Positions 34,125-42,941 of a DNA stretch of 64,000 bases are shown here, piece after piece. The DNA comes from Flammeovirga pacifica (GTDB lineage Bacteria > Bacteroidota > Bacteroidia > Cytophagales > Flammeovirgaceae). The notes under the pieces are model-generated. The model was given only the letters and a program-made list of their open reading frames with translations. It did no database searches and was not told where the DNA came from. Positions within the stretch are counted from its first letter, which is position 1, and the number at the start of each line of letters is the position of its first letter. The translations under genes were made by a program, and so were the position numbers. The DNA lies in contig NZ_JRYR02000001.1 of assembly GCF_000807855.2 (NCBI RefSeq), forward strand, positions 1,152,565-1,216,564. The letters run 5' to 3'.

Positions 34125-34143
34125 ATCAATTAAATGAACTGAA

Positions 34144-36882
34144 TTAATAAGATGTGTTTCTACCAGAGGCAGTTACTAATCCTTTCAGTTTATTATTAAA
34201 CTTCTTAAGGTTAACTAACTCTTCACAGCTCATGTGCATTCTATATCTCCAATAGTGATATTTAATTGCTGGAATATTAATTCTCTCAGCTTCAGCATCT
34301 TCTCTTCTTACTTCACTATCAATAGCTAAGATATCCTGAAGAGGGAAAATACACCAAATTGAGTCAGCATATAAATGCTGTTTTAAAACTTGTTCAGCAA
34401 TCCAAGGCTCACAATCTTGAGGCGCTTCTCCCCAATTTCCTAATACCTCATTATAGAATCTTTGTGTATCTCCTCTATCTTCTTGCCACCAACCTCTTAC
34501 AGTTGACATATCATGTGATGACGGTGAAGCAACAGAATCATATGGATAATTTGCTGGGTGACCAAAAGCAATAGATGGATCTTTAGGCATTCTCTGAATT
34601 TCTAAAGATAAGATCTCTAATTCTTTCATTACACCTGGAACACAATCAGGAACCATTCCTAAATCTTCGCCACAAATTAACATGTTAGTTGCCTCTTTAA
34701 TAGCCGGAAGTTTTTCCATTGCTTGAGCAGACCAAAGTTCTTCTTGACGCTTAAAGAAATAATCAACATATAATTCCTGGAAATGATATTGTTGGGCAGG
34801 AGTCAACTCTGCAAAAGTACGTGACTTATCCATCGTTACCCTTGGTGCATAATGCTGTCCATCATCATAACCCAAAGCTTGAATTAGTAACACCTCATTA
34901 TGTAAGCTATAAAGACCATCTCTAATAGCTTCTAAACGTGCCTTATCTTTATCGTCTTTAGGCTTTATATCATTAAAGTAAGCTTGAATTTTTACTTGTG
35001 AATCAAAAGCAGCTTTAAAATTATAAGCACTTTCCCACTTTTGCTCTAAAAATTCTTTCTTTACCCAATCGGTATCAGCTCCAAACATCTCACCTAAGAA
35101 ATGTTCTCTAATATATGGTTTACAGAAACGATCATGATTAAATGAAACACCTCTATTTTCTAATTCACTAACGTGTAAAGGAAGTGCTGGTCTAAACTGA
35201 CCTAATAAACCTTGAACTGAATCGATAGGAATCTCCCAAATTCTGAAGAAACCTAAGATATGATCAATTCTAAATGTTTGGAAATACTGTGATAGATGAG
35301 TCATACGACTTGTCCACCATGCATAACCGTCTTTTTTCATGGTATCCCAATCATAAGTTGGGAATCCCCAGTTTTGACCATTAACTGCAAAATCATCTGG
35401 AGGAGCACCTGCCTGACCATTCATATTATATAAATGTGGAGATGTCCAAGCATCAGCAGAGAATCTATAAATACCAATTGGAATATCACCTTTTAGAACA
35501 ACTCCTTTAGATTGTGCATATTCTGATGCTTCTAATAGTTGAGCATGTAAATGATATTGTACAAAGACATAAAAATTAACCTCGTCTTTTACTTTCGATT
35601 TAGCATCAAATAATTTTGCTACTTTCTTAGCATCATAATTGGCGAAATCTTCAAATTTAGAAAAATCTGGTGTTTTATATTTATCTCTTAAATAACAGAA
35701 TGCGGCATATGGTAATAACCACTCTTCTTGTTCTTTAATAAATTCTTTTACCTTCGCAGTTTTAAAGAAACTTGCTTTCTTTTCAGACCAAATTTCTTTT
35801 AAGTAGTCCATTTTAGCATTCATTACTGCTTCATAATCAACAGTATCTAAAGCGTTCAATGTCTTTTTCAACTTCTTCAATTTGGTCATCTTCTTCTTAT
35901 CCTTAAGATCACCAATTGCTTCTAAGTTGATATATAATGGATGCAAAGCATATACAGAAACAGATGCATAAGGATATGAATCTACCCACGTATATGTTGC
36001 CATTGTATCATTTACTGGTAAAATCTGAACAAGACGCATGCCTGTTTCAGAAGACCAATCTACAAGACCTTTTATATCTAAAAATTCACCTACTCCAAGA
36101 CCATTTTCAGATCGTAAAGAGAATACTGGTAAAGCTACACCCATACCTTTCCAATTATGTTTATCATAATTGAAACGATGGTCTGAAAATTTGACAGCTA
36201 CTTTTGGATCATTTTCAATAATATTGAAAACGTGATCAAAACCGCCTTCTAATTCTGGAGCAGCATTTTTATCTTTTGTATTGACCAATACATATTTGTA
36301 TTTCAATTTATGATGACTTGCTTTGATAGGTGTAGTAATTGTCCACACATTTCTATCTGCATCATATTGCATTGGTAAAGCTTTAGCAATATCCCACTCT
36401 CCTAATTCTTTAGAAGAACCTACAACTTTTGCTACATAATCCGAATTAATTCTAGGAACATTAACTTCAAATGTATAAGAGGTATCTTTCGTAGATTTTT
36501 TAGGTGCTTTTACTTTTGGTGTACTTGTTTGAAAAATCACATCAAATGCAGCTGTATCAAAAGCATTTTCTACTTCATGATACGGATTCCAAGAATCGTT
36601 TAATACTACTTTTGATAATTTTTTATCTATAGCAACTGTTCTAGGTAAACCAGCTTCTTTGTAAACAATATCATTTCCTTGATCAATTAATAAATAATTG
36701 TATTCAAAGGATTTAGCACGAGATTTTGATAAGTCAATTTCAGCAATCCATACACCTCCACCTAGGTAAGACATTTTTAAGGCATCGGATTTTTTTCCTT
36801 TTCCCAAGACAGCAATTGAACCAGATATAGCTAATTGTTGACCAAATTGGGTATCATAATGTATTTTGAAAGATACTTTCAT
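34144..36882 (-). CDS. malQ: 4-alpha-glucanotransferase (GH77) with two N-terminal CBM20 domains
   Basis: This is a 912-residue amylomaltase of the Bacteroidota/plant DPE2 type, moving alpha-1,4-glucan segments between acceptors in maltose and glycogen metabolism. Two starch-binding CBM20 domains (about 1-105 and 130-235, the second with GSSKELGEWDIAKALPM) precede the GH77 barrel (about 245-890). GH77 motifs visible are GMGVALPVFSLRSENGLGVGEF, the nucleophile region FRIDHILGFFRIWEIP (Asp540), the acid/base GEDLG (Glu739) and SSHDMSTVRGWW. No signal peptide is present, so it is cytoplasmic. It is monocistronic between a bidirectional terminator and a long intergenic region. Confidence 0.93.
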   Translation of the reverse strand: MKVSFKIHYDTQFGQQLAISGSIAVLGKGKKSDALKMSYLGGGVWIAEIDLSKSRAKSFEYNYLLIDQGNDIVYKEAGLPRTVAIDKKLSKVVLNDSWNPYHEVENAFDTAAFDVIFQTSTPKVKAPKKSTKDTSYTFEVNVPRINSDYVAKVVGSSKELGEWDIAKALPMQYDADRNVWTITTPIKASHHKLKYKYVLVNTKDKNAAPELEGGFDHVFNIIENDPKVAVKFSDHRFNYDKHNWKGMGVALPVFSLRSENGLGVGEFLDIKGLVDWSSETGMRLVQILPVNDTMATYTWVDSYPYASVSVYALHPLYINLEAIGDLKDKKKMTKLKKLKKTLNALDTVDYEAVMNAKMDYLKEIWSEKKASFFKTAKVKEFIKEQEEWLLPYAAFCYLRDKYKTPDFSKFEDFANYDAKKVAKLFDAKSKVKDEVNFYVFVQYHLHAQLLEASEYAQSKGVVLKGDIPIGIYRFSADAWTSPHLYNMNGQAGAPPDDFAVNGQNWGFPTYDWDTMKKDGYAWWTSRMTHLSQYFQTFRIDHILGFFRIWEIPIDSVQGLLGQFRPALPLHVSELENRGVSFNHDRFCKPYIREHFLGEMFGADTDWVKKEFLEQKWESAYNFKAAFDSQVKIQAYFNDIKPKDDKDKARLEAIRDGLYSLHNEVLLIQALGYDDGQHYAPRVTMDKSRTFAELTPAQQYHFQELYVDYFFKRQEELWSAQAMEKLPAIKEATNMLICGEDLGMVPDCVPGVMKELEILSLEIQRMPKDPSIAFGHPANYPYDSVASPSSHDMSTVRGWWQEDRGDTQRFYNEVLGNWGEAPQDCEPWIAEQVLKQHLYADSIWCIFPLQDILAIDSEVRREDAEAERINIPAIKYHYWRYRMHMSCEELVNLKKFNNKLKGLVTASGRNTSY

Positions 36883-37221
36883 CGAAGATAATGTTTTTAT
36901 ATATTCTTAGAATGGTCTTGATTTTATTATTGCAAGGTACTTCTACCTTTTTTCATAAGCTAAAATAGTATAATGTTTTAGCTTTATAAAGTAGTTCAAT
37001 AAGGTATTTTTATATTTTTTTTTTGCAACGGTTTGCGTTACGGGATGCATGATTAAAATCATCAAATTTAATCTATGATAAATACTCTTTTTAATTTTTA
37101 TTACATAAATCAATAAAACTTCCATTGCTTTCTGATCAAGCAGAATAACTTTCAAATTAAAATTGTAAGGAAATATAGTTTTGTGACACCAATAGATATC
37201 ATAAATCAAAATTTCATCAAA
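36883..37221. other. Intergenic region between amylomaltase and barrel-protein genes
   Basis: This AT-rich divergent region of 339 bp has a good plus-strand -7 element at 37176-37183. A weak TACCTTG on the minus strand (36939-36933) could belong to the amylomaltase promoter. The minus-strand frame at 36943-37209 has the composition of untranslated DNA and is not called. Confidence 0.5.
37176..37183 (+). promoter_or_regulatory. -7 element TAGTTTTG of the barrel protein-YceI operon
   Basis: An exact TAnnTTTG match lies 38 bp before the ATG at 37222. It rules out the in-frame GTG at 37183, which overlaps it. No clear -33 element is seen. Confidence 0.5.
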
Positions 37222-37908
37222 ATGAAAAAGAATCTATTTCTCTTAATTCTATCTCTTCTTTCTTTAAATTGTTTTTCTCAAGAAGAAAATACATTACCCT
37301 CTAAATATCAATATATTGATGGTTCAGTACAAATAGGTAATGATTTCGTAGGTTCATTATCCTACGGTCATTCTTGGGGTTTAGGCCAAAAGAAAAAATT
37401 TGTTCTAGGTACTGGTTTAAGGTTTTCTGTTTTTCAAGGATGGAATAATCAAACTAAAGAATTCTACTCTGCTCCTCCTGAGTTTTATGGTAAAGAAGAA
37501 AAACAAGATACACTTTCAATAAACTCACCTAATCAAATGAATATAGTACTCTATATTTCTTTAAGCTACCGAATCAAAAGTAAGTGGGAAGTTGGAATGA
37601 ATATCGATGCAATTGGTTACACCTTTGGTAAAGATCAAAATGCTATTTATACAGGAAATGGGGCAAGTCAGAATACCACAGCACAATCTAATAATGTATC
37701 AGCACTACTCGTTGCAGCAAATGATATAGGAATGTTAAGTTCTGAGTTTTATGTACAATATCATTTCAACGATAAATGGTCAGGACGTTTGGGTTTTGCA
37801 CATACTTTTACAGAGTACTCAACACCTACAGAACTTCAACCTGGCAATAAAAGGTTTAGAGGTGTAAGTGATGGTGTGATGATTGGAGCGAGATACAACC
37901 TAAAATAA
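37222..37908 (+). CDS. Outer-membrane beta-barrel-like protein of unknown function
   Basis: This 228-residue protein has a signal peptide (MKKNLFLLILSLLSLNCFSQ). The mature part is a series of short amphipathic strands with Gly and aromatic residues (SLSYGHSWGLGQKKKFVLGTGLRFSVF, LYISLSYRIKSKWEVGMNIDAIGYTF). It ends in GVMIGARYNLK, typical of small outer-membrane barrels. No named family is recognised. The ATG at 37222 is used because the -7 promoter element covers 37176-37183. It is followed after 6 bp by a YceI gene, and the two likely form an operon. Confidence 0.75.
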   Translation: MKKNLFLLILSLLSLNCFSQEENTLPSKYQYIDGSVQIGNDFVGSLSYGHSWGLGQKKKFVLGTGLRFSVFQGWNNQTKEFYSAPPEFYGKEEKQDTLSINSPNQMNIVLYISLSYRIKSKWEVGMNIDAIGYTFGKDQNAIYTGNGASQNTTAQSNNVSALLVAANDIGMLSSEFYVQYHFNDKWSGRLGFAHTFTEYSTPTELQPGNKRFRGVSDGVMIGARYNLK

Positions 37909-37914
37909 TACATA

Positions 37915-38442
37915 ATGAAATATACACTCTTATTTCTTTCAGTCCTCTTATGTAATCTAACAACATATTCTCAAAATGTAAATTCTTCAAAGTCTAAAGT
38001 AGAATTCGAAATAAGTAACTTTAGAGTAAATACCGTAGAAGGTTTTTTTAATGAGATGACCGGTAATGTAATATTTGATGAAGACGACTTATCTTCTTCT
38101 AAATTTGATGTTTGTATTTCCACTTCAACAGTTAATACTGGAAATGAAAAACGAGACGATCACTTAAAAAATGAAGATTTTTTTGATGTCGAAAAGTATC
38201 CAAAAATCTGTTTCATCTCTAATGAGATTATTAAAGACGGTGATAAATTTATTGCAAAAGGTAAGTTGATGGCACATGGCGTGACCAAAAACACCAATAT
38301 TTATTTTATAAAAAACTCAGACTCTTTGTCTGGAGAAATGAAAATAAATAGATTAGATTTTGATATCGGTAAAGATACTGGAACGTTTACAGTGGGTGAT
38401 GAAGTAAATATAAAAATCTTCTGTTTCCTCAACAATGAATAA
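37915..38442 (+). CDS. YceI-family periplasmic protein
   Basis: This 175-residue protein has a signal peptide (about 1-20, ending TYSQ) and a single YceI-like lipocalin-type domain. Typical landmarks are SKSKVEFEISNF at the start, GFFNEMTGNVIFDEDDL, the RDDHLKNEDFFDVEKYPKI block and a GKLMAHGVTKN segment. YceI proteins bind polyisoprenoids or other lipids in the periplasm; the ligand here is unknown. It is second in an operon with the barrel-like protein and ends at a terminator shared with the convergent gene. Confidence 0.9.
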   Translation: MKYTLLFLSVLLCNLTTYSQNVNSSKSKVEFEISNFRVNTVEGFFNEMTGNVIFDEDDLSSSKFDVCISTSTVNTGNEKRDDHLKNEDFFDVEKYPKICFISNEIIKDGDKFIAKGKLMAHGVTKNTNIYFIKNSDSLSGEMKINRLDFDIGKDTGTFTVGDEVNIKIFCFLNNE

Positions 38443-38444
38443 AA

Positions 38445-38477
38445 AAAGGCTGTCTATAATTAAATAGACAACCTTTT
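38445..38477. terminator. Bidirectional terminator after YceI
   Basis: A 13-bp stem with one mismatch (38445-38457 with 38464-38476) has A-rich and T-rich flanks, between convergent genes. Confidence 0.75.
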
Positions 38478-38497
38478 ATCTTTATACGATTATAATT

Positions 38498-39955
38498 TTA
38501 TCTAACTATAAACCTAAAAGTTTTATATAAGCTTCCAATTTTCATTCGAATGATATATAATCCCGATGAGTATTCATTGCTCAATTCAATTGGTTGAATA
38601 CTACTACCTTCTCTGAAAAATATAGAATTACTATTCATCACTTTACCCTGACGATTATAAATAATATATTCACCAACTTTATCTTGAGCATTTGAAGAAA
38701 TCAAAAGACTAAGATCATCACCACTATCTATAAATGTAGGGTATAACTTCCAATTTGAAATGTTATCAATATCAACTTTAATAGGACCGTAATAAGTTTT
38801 TGTACCATCAAAATCGTATTGTCCTAATCTATAATATATTCCAGCTGGAGTATTTACAGTTGTTGAATAATCAATTTTAACAAGAGAATTACCTGCTGCA
38901 TTATGTTTTGAAACTTCTTCCCAATTAATTTTATCATTTGATATTTCAATGGTAAAAAAGTCTGAATTTTCTTCTGTAGCTGTAGCCCATGTTAATAAAA
39001 CATCATCTCCTTGAATTTCACCTGTGAAAAATAATAATTCTACTGGTAAGTCAGGAGGAGCTGTAGGTGTAAAAGTTTTATCATCATCGTCATTTAAAGC
39101 ATCACAAAACCCATCGCTATTACATGTTCTATTTAAATTATTCATATCAGCATCACATAAATCTGCAGTACCATCTCCACCATAATCTATATAAACACCA
39201 CCATTTGAACCGACTTCAGGGTCTAAGCGTAAATCACAATTTATACCAATACCTTCATGAATAACAAATGCACCATTTATAGGATCCCAAGATGTCCCCC
39301 CATATGTAGTGGAAACTGTTACTTCTCCCGTTACTTCAATAATCCCATCTTCAGCAATTGTTATTGAAGTACCAGAAACTTCCATATCACCCGTATTATT
39401 TAGATAACCTGAACTACCTACATTAATAGATTGTCCACCATTAAATACAATACCAGACTTAGAATTAAAATTGCCATTAACATTTAATTCACTGTTACTA
39501 GAAGACCAGTTTAATTCCTCGGTGATAGTTAAATCCCCCCCATCTTCAACATTAATTATTGTTCTTTGACCAGAATGTTGAGAATCTCCGTCACTAATAT
39601 TTTTAAATGTTGCTGTACCTCCATTTAAAATATTCACTTCGCCTCCGTCACCACCTCCGTTTTTATTCACTAAGGTCAATTCTGTGGAAACATTGTTTAG
39701 ATTAAAACCAATATTAATATGAATATAATACCCACCACTTTCACCAAATAGGATTTCATCAGTAGATTCCTTTGGGTAACCATTTGTACAAGTACCGGTA
39801 CATGTCCAATTACTTGTATCTTCCCATTGAGCTTGAGTTGAAAATGTAACGTTACCGTTTGGGGTATATACTCCTTGAGCATACCCCTCAACCCCCGTTA
39901 TTATTATAAAAAATAGCAACGTGATTGTTAGTTTAAGTTTAAGTTTGAAATTCAT
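38498..39955 (-). CDS. T9SS-exported protein of unknown function
   Basis: This is a 485-residue secreted protein. After a signal peptide (about 1-27, ending YAQG) comes a Gly/Asn/Thr-rich beta region (about 30-230) suggesting a beta-helix or adhesin-like fold (WEDTSNWTC, INIGFNLNNVS, repeated NVEDGGDLTI-like strands). An Asp-rich turn (SDGFCDALNDDDDK) may bind calcium. Next is LPVELLFFTGEIQGDDVLLTWATA, the module that commonly precedes type IX sorting domains. A sorting domain ends the chain (about 405-485, WKLYPTFID ... LYKTFRFIVR). No enzyme motif is seen, so adhesion or matrix roles are open. It has a perfect -7 element at 39984-39991. Confidence 0.75.
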   Translation of the reverse strand: MNFKLKLKLTITLLFFIIITGVEGYAQGVYTPNGNVTFSTQAQWEDTSNWTCTGTCTNGYPKESTDEILFGESGGYYIHINIGFNLNNVSTELTLVNKNGGGDGGEVNILNGGTATFKNISDGDSQHSGQRTIINVEDGGDLTITEELNWSSSNSELNVNGNFNSKSGIVFNGGQSINVGSSGYLNNTGDMEVSGTSITIAEDGIIEVTGEVTVSTTYGGTSWDPINGAFVIHEGIGINCDLRLDPEVGSNGGVYIDYGGDGTADLCDADMNNLNRTCNSDGFCDALNDDDDKTFTPTAPPDLPVELLFFTGEIQGDDVLLTWATATEENSDFFTIEISNDKINWEEVSKHNAAGNSLVKIDYSTTVNTPAGIYYRLGQYDFDGTKTYYGPIKVDIDNISNWKLYPTFIDSGDDLSLLISSNAQDKVGEYIIYNRQGKVMNSNSIFFREGSSIQPIELSNEYSSGLYIIRMKIGSLYKTFRFIVR

Positions 39956-39983
39956 AAGTCAAATAAATACGTAATAAGTATTA

Positions 39984-39991
39984 CAAATTTA
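39984..39991 (-). promoter_or_regulatory. -7 element TAAATTTG of the T9SS-exported protein gene
   Basis: An exact TAnnTTTG match on the minus strand lies 28 bp before the ATG. No good -33 element is visible. Confidence 0.45.
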
Positions 39992-40218
39992 GAATAAAAA
40001 AATTCACATTTATTATAAAACGAATTTTAATTTCCATTTTTTTAACAACTCATAACATTGTACTTTCTTACGTCTATAAAAATATGTACATGAAGTTCTT
40101 ATAAGTAATTAACCTCTGCTCTACTTAGTATAATTATTTTCCATAATGATTTTCTTATATTGAATATCAAATAGTTAAATAACTACTTTGATCTATATTC
40201 ACACAACATAATTATCAA

Positions 40219-40249
40219 TAAGCCCTTATACTATTAGGATAAGGGCTTA
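40219..40249 (-). terminator. Hairpin after the copper ATPase gene
   Basis: An 11-bp perfect stem (40219-40229 with 40239-40249) with a 9-nt loop lies 22 bp past the stop. The T tract on the minus strand is weak, so termination strength is uncertain. Confidence 0.6.
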
Positions 40250-40270
40250 CTGTTGAAATAAAATGAAATA

Positions 40271-42802
40271 TTAAAGTTTTGATCCTCGTAACCTTAATGC
40301 ATTAGATATTACTGAAACAGAACTAAAACTCATAGCTAATGTGGCCAACATGGGTGATAATAAAATCCCAAAGAATGGAAATAACACTCCTGCCGCAATT
40401 GGTACACCTAAAACATTATAGAAGAATGCAAACACTAAATTTTCTTTGATATTTTTCATCACTTTCTCTCCTAATTTGAAGGCCCTAACTAAATTAGAAA
40501 TATCTCCTTTTAATAAGGTCACTTCTGCACTCTGTATTGCAATATCGGTTCCATCGCCCATTGCAATACCAATATTCGCTTGTGTTAATGCAGGAGCATC
40601 GTTAATTCCATCCCCTGCCATTGCTACAATTTTACCTTTTTCCTGATATTCTTTTACTAAAGCTAATTTATCTTCTGGTAAACAATCCGCTTTAAAATGA
40701 TCAACGCCAACTTGACTTGCTACATATTTAGCTGTTTGTTTGTTATCGCCAGTCAACATGATCACTTCCATACCTTTTTTGTGTAGGTCGTGAACTGCTT
40801 TGATAGCAGACTCTTTTATTGGATCAATAATAGATATAGCTCCTTTTAGTTCTTCTTTTTCTAATAGATAAACAACCGTAGCTCCTTTTCCTTGTTCTTC
40901 TTCAATTAAGGAGAATTGTCTATCATTTAAAAGACTCTCTTTTAAGAATTTATGATTTCCCAACTGGATGAGTTTACCATTTAATTTTGCTCGTGCACCT
41001 TTTCCAATGATATATTGATAATCTTTTATATCAAATGTAGTATCATCTATTTCTTTAGCGGCTAAAACAATTGCTTTTGCCAATGGATGATCACTATTTT
41101 TATCTAATGAGGCTGCAGTTTTAAGTACGTGATCTTCCTCCCAATCTGAAAAAGAAAACACTTGATGCACCTTAGGTTTCCCTTCTGTTAGAGTGCCTGT
41201 TTTATCAATCATTAAAACCTCTACGTCGTTTAATAATTGTAATGCTTCGGCATCTTTTACTAAAATACCATATTCTGCTCCTTTACCAGTACCCACCATA
41301 ATTGACATTGGTGTCGCAAGACCTAGTGCACAAGGACAAGCAATTAATAAAACTGCAACTGCATTGACTAATGCATAGACAGCAGCATTCTCTCCTGTAT
41401 AGAAAAACATCCATGCAACGAAAGTTAAAACTGAAATACTCACCACAATGGGTACAAAATATTTAGCAATTTGATCCGCTACTTTTTGAATAGGTGCTCT
41501 AGAACGACTTGCGTCATTCACCATTTCAATTACTTTAGATAATAAAGTTTCTGTCCCTACTTTTTCTGCAGACATTACAAAACTACCATTGGTATTGATC
41601 ATTCCGCTACTTACTTTATCACCCACTTTGACTTCTTGAGGAATTGGTTCGCCTGTAATCATTGAAGCATCCATTGTTCCATAACCTTCTAATATAGGAC
41701 CATCTACAGCTACTTTCTCTCCTGGTTTTACTCTTACCTTGTCTCCGTATTCTATGTGTTCTACCGCAATAATAACATCTTTATTTCCCCTAATTACTGT
41801 TGCTGTTGGAGGAGCCCATTGAAGTAAAGCTTTTAATGCGGAGTTTGTTTTTGCGTGTGCTCTCAACTCCATCAATTGACCTAACATCACTAACAAAAGA
41901 ATAGTACATGTTGCTTCAAAATAAACATCTACAGCTCCATTAGATTTAAATTGATCAGGAAAGACAGATGGAAAGAAAAGTGCGAATACACTAAAACTAA
42001 ATGCAACTATAGTCCCTATACCTATCAATGTCCACATATTAAAATTCTTTGTGATGATAGAAGACCAAGCTCTTTTCATAAAAATCCATCCAGTATAAAA
42101 TACCATCGGTATACTTAATACAAACTGTATTATGTTCCAAGATGTCTGTGACATGAAAGCTAACATTTGATGATGCACACTTGGAATAATATGACCTAAC
42201 ATTGCTATTAAAGCTACTGGAATAGTAAAAATCAAACTCAACTTAAATCTTTTGAGCATATCATTATAAGCCTCATTCTCTTCTTCGTCAGAAGATTCCG
42301 GCATCACCACCTCTAAAGGCATTCCACATTTATGACAATCCCCAGGCTCGTCATAAATTTCATCAGGATGCATTGGACAAGCATATTTTACTGCTGGTTT
42401 TGGCTCTGGAATTTTTTCCAAAGGCATACCACAAACAGGACAATCTCCCATTTCATCATATACTTTATCTCCTTCACACATCATAGGACAATAATACTTC
42501 CCGGCATTCTCTGATGTAATTTTAGGTTTTTCGTATTCTATCTTTGGTATATCATGTATAATTTTATCTGCATAATCTTTGGAGTCAACATCTCGAGATG
42601 AAATTTGTTCCTTCACCTCATACCCTGCTTCACCAATTATTTTATTAATACATTTTTGGCAGGCACCTTCGGTAACCACCCTTAGAATATTCCCTTCTAT
42701 TATTTCCCAATCTATCACTCTTGGATCAGCATCAAGAAGTGGTTGCACTTTGGCTTCACACATCTTGCAACTTAACGATGTATCTAATGTTAACTCTTTC
42801 AT
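40271..42802 (-). CDS. copA: CopA-type P1B copper-transporting ATPase with two HMBD metal-binding modules
   Basis: This 843-residue membrane ATPase is expected to export Cu(I). The N-terminal HMA-like domain has CKMC and a second pair in CQKC. Two heavy-metal-binding modules of the YxCPM...CxxCGMPL type follow (about 100-128 and 140-165). The first is atypical, with CPMMCEGD. Eight membrane spans, the ion-binding CPC motif (489-491), phosphorylation site DKTGT (Asp533) and GDGINDAPAL are intact. The ATG at 42802 is preferred: an in-frame ATG at 42835 lies upstream of a perfect -7 element (42832-42825). A TTGAT-N4-ATCAA dyad sits just upstream. An RND efflux operon nearby supports a copper role. 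Confidence 0.92.
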   Translation of the reverse strand: MKELTLDTSLSCKMCEAKVQPLLDADPRVIDWEIIEGNILRVVTEGACQKCINKIIGEAGYEVKEQISSRDVDSKDYADKIIHDIPKIEYEKPKITSENAGKYYCPMMCEGDKVYDEMGDCPVCGMPLEKIPEPKPAVKYACPMHPDEIYDEPGDCHKCGMPLEVVMPESSDEEENEAYNDMLKRFKLSLIFTIPVALIAMLGHIIPSVHHQMLAFMSQTSWNIIQFVLSIPMVFYTGWIFMKRAWSSIITKNFNMWTLIGIGTIVAFSFSVFALFFPSVFPDQFKSNGAVDVYFEATCTILLLVMLGQLMELRAHAKTNSALKALLQWAPPTATVIRGNKDVIIAVEHIEYGDKVRVKPGEKVAVDGPILEGYGTMDASMITGEPIPQEVKVGDKVSSGMINTNGSFVMSAEKVGTETLLSKVIEMVNDASRSRAPIQKVADQIAKYFVPIVVSISVLTFVAWMFFYTGENAAVYALVNAVAVLLIACPCALGLATPMSIMVGTGKGAEYGILVKDAEALQLLNDVEVLMIDKTGTLTEGKPKVHQVFSFSDWEEDHVLKTAASLDKNSDHPLAKAIVLAAKEIDDTTFDIKDYQYIIGKGARAKLNGKLIQLGNHKFLKESLLNDRQFSLIEEEQGKGATVVYLLEKEELKGAISIIDPIKESAIKAVHDLHKKGMEVIMLTGDNKQTAKYVASQVGVDHFKADCLPEDKLALVKEYQEKGKIVAMAGDGINDAPALTQANIGIAMGDGTDIAIQSAEVTLLKGDISNLVRAFKLGEKVMKNIKENLVFAFFYNVLGVPIAAGVLFPFFGILLSPMLATLAMSFSSVSVISNALRLRGSKL

Positions 42803-42824
42803 CTTCTTTTTTTCTTTTGATATA

Positions 42825-42832
42825 CAAATATA
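42825..42832 (-). promoter_or_regulatory. -7 element TATATTTG of the copper ATPase gene
   Basis: An exact TAnnTTTG match on the minus strand lies about 22 bp before the ATG at 42802. The possible -33 TTG sequences sit at 14 or 25 bp, not 19, which suggests a promoter needing a regulator. Confidence 0.5.
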
Positions 42833-42835
42833 CAT

Positions 42836-42849
42836 TTGATATCGATCAA
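42836..42849. promoter_or_regulatory. TTGAT-N4-ATCAA dyad (FNR/CRP-like box) at the copper ATPase promoter
   Basis: TTGATatcgATCAA is a perfect match to the FNR consensus half-sites with 4-bp spacing. It lies directly upstream of the -7 element, centred about 21 bp before the predicted start of transcription. That position suits a repressor, or a MerR-type regulator binding in the spacer, better than a classical class II FNR activator. No regulator gene is adjacent. Confidence 0.45.
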
Positions 42850-42893
42850 GATATGTACAACATTATAATTAAATTGTATAAGATTTTTGATGT

Positions 42894-42926
42894 AAAAAAA
42901 GAGATATTTCTAATTTGAAATATCTC
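42894..42926 (-). terminator. Terminator after the SpoIIE-type phosphatase gene
   Basis: A 10-bp perfect stem (42901-42910 with 42917-42926) is followed on the minus strand by seven T, 16 bp past the stop. Confidence 0.8.
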
Positions 42927-42941
42927 TTCATTTAAATGTGG

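Larger units (their letters stand above)
39956..40270. other. Intergenic region between T9SS-exported protein and copper ATPase genes
   Basis: These 315 bp contain the minus-strand promoter element at 39984-39991 and the copper ATPase terminator at 40219-40249. The middle (about 40000-40210) shows no frame or dyad that I can interpret. Confidence 0.55.

Noticed and set aside
36943-37209. 88-codon minus-strand open frame in the amylomaltase/barrel-protein gap
   Set aside because: Composition is that of AT-rich noncoding DNA, there is no conserved motif, and it overlaps the promoter of the plus-strand operon.
42721-42918. Short plus-strand frames across the copper ATPase promoter
   Set aside because: They overlap the N-terminus and promoter of a well-supported gene and have no signal or conserved feature.
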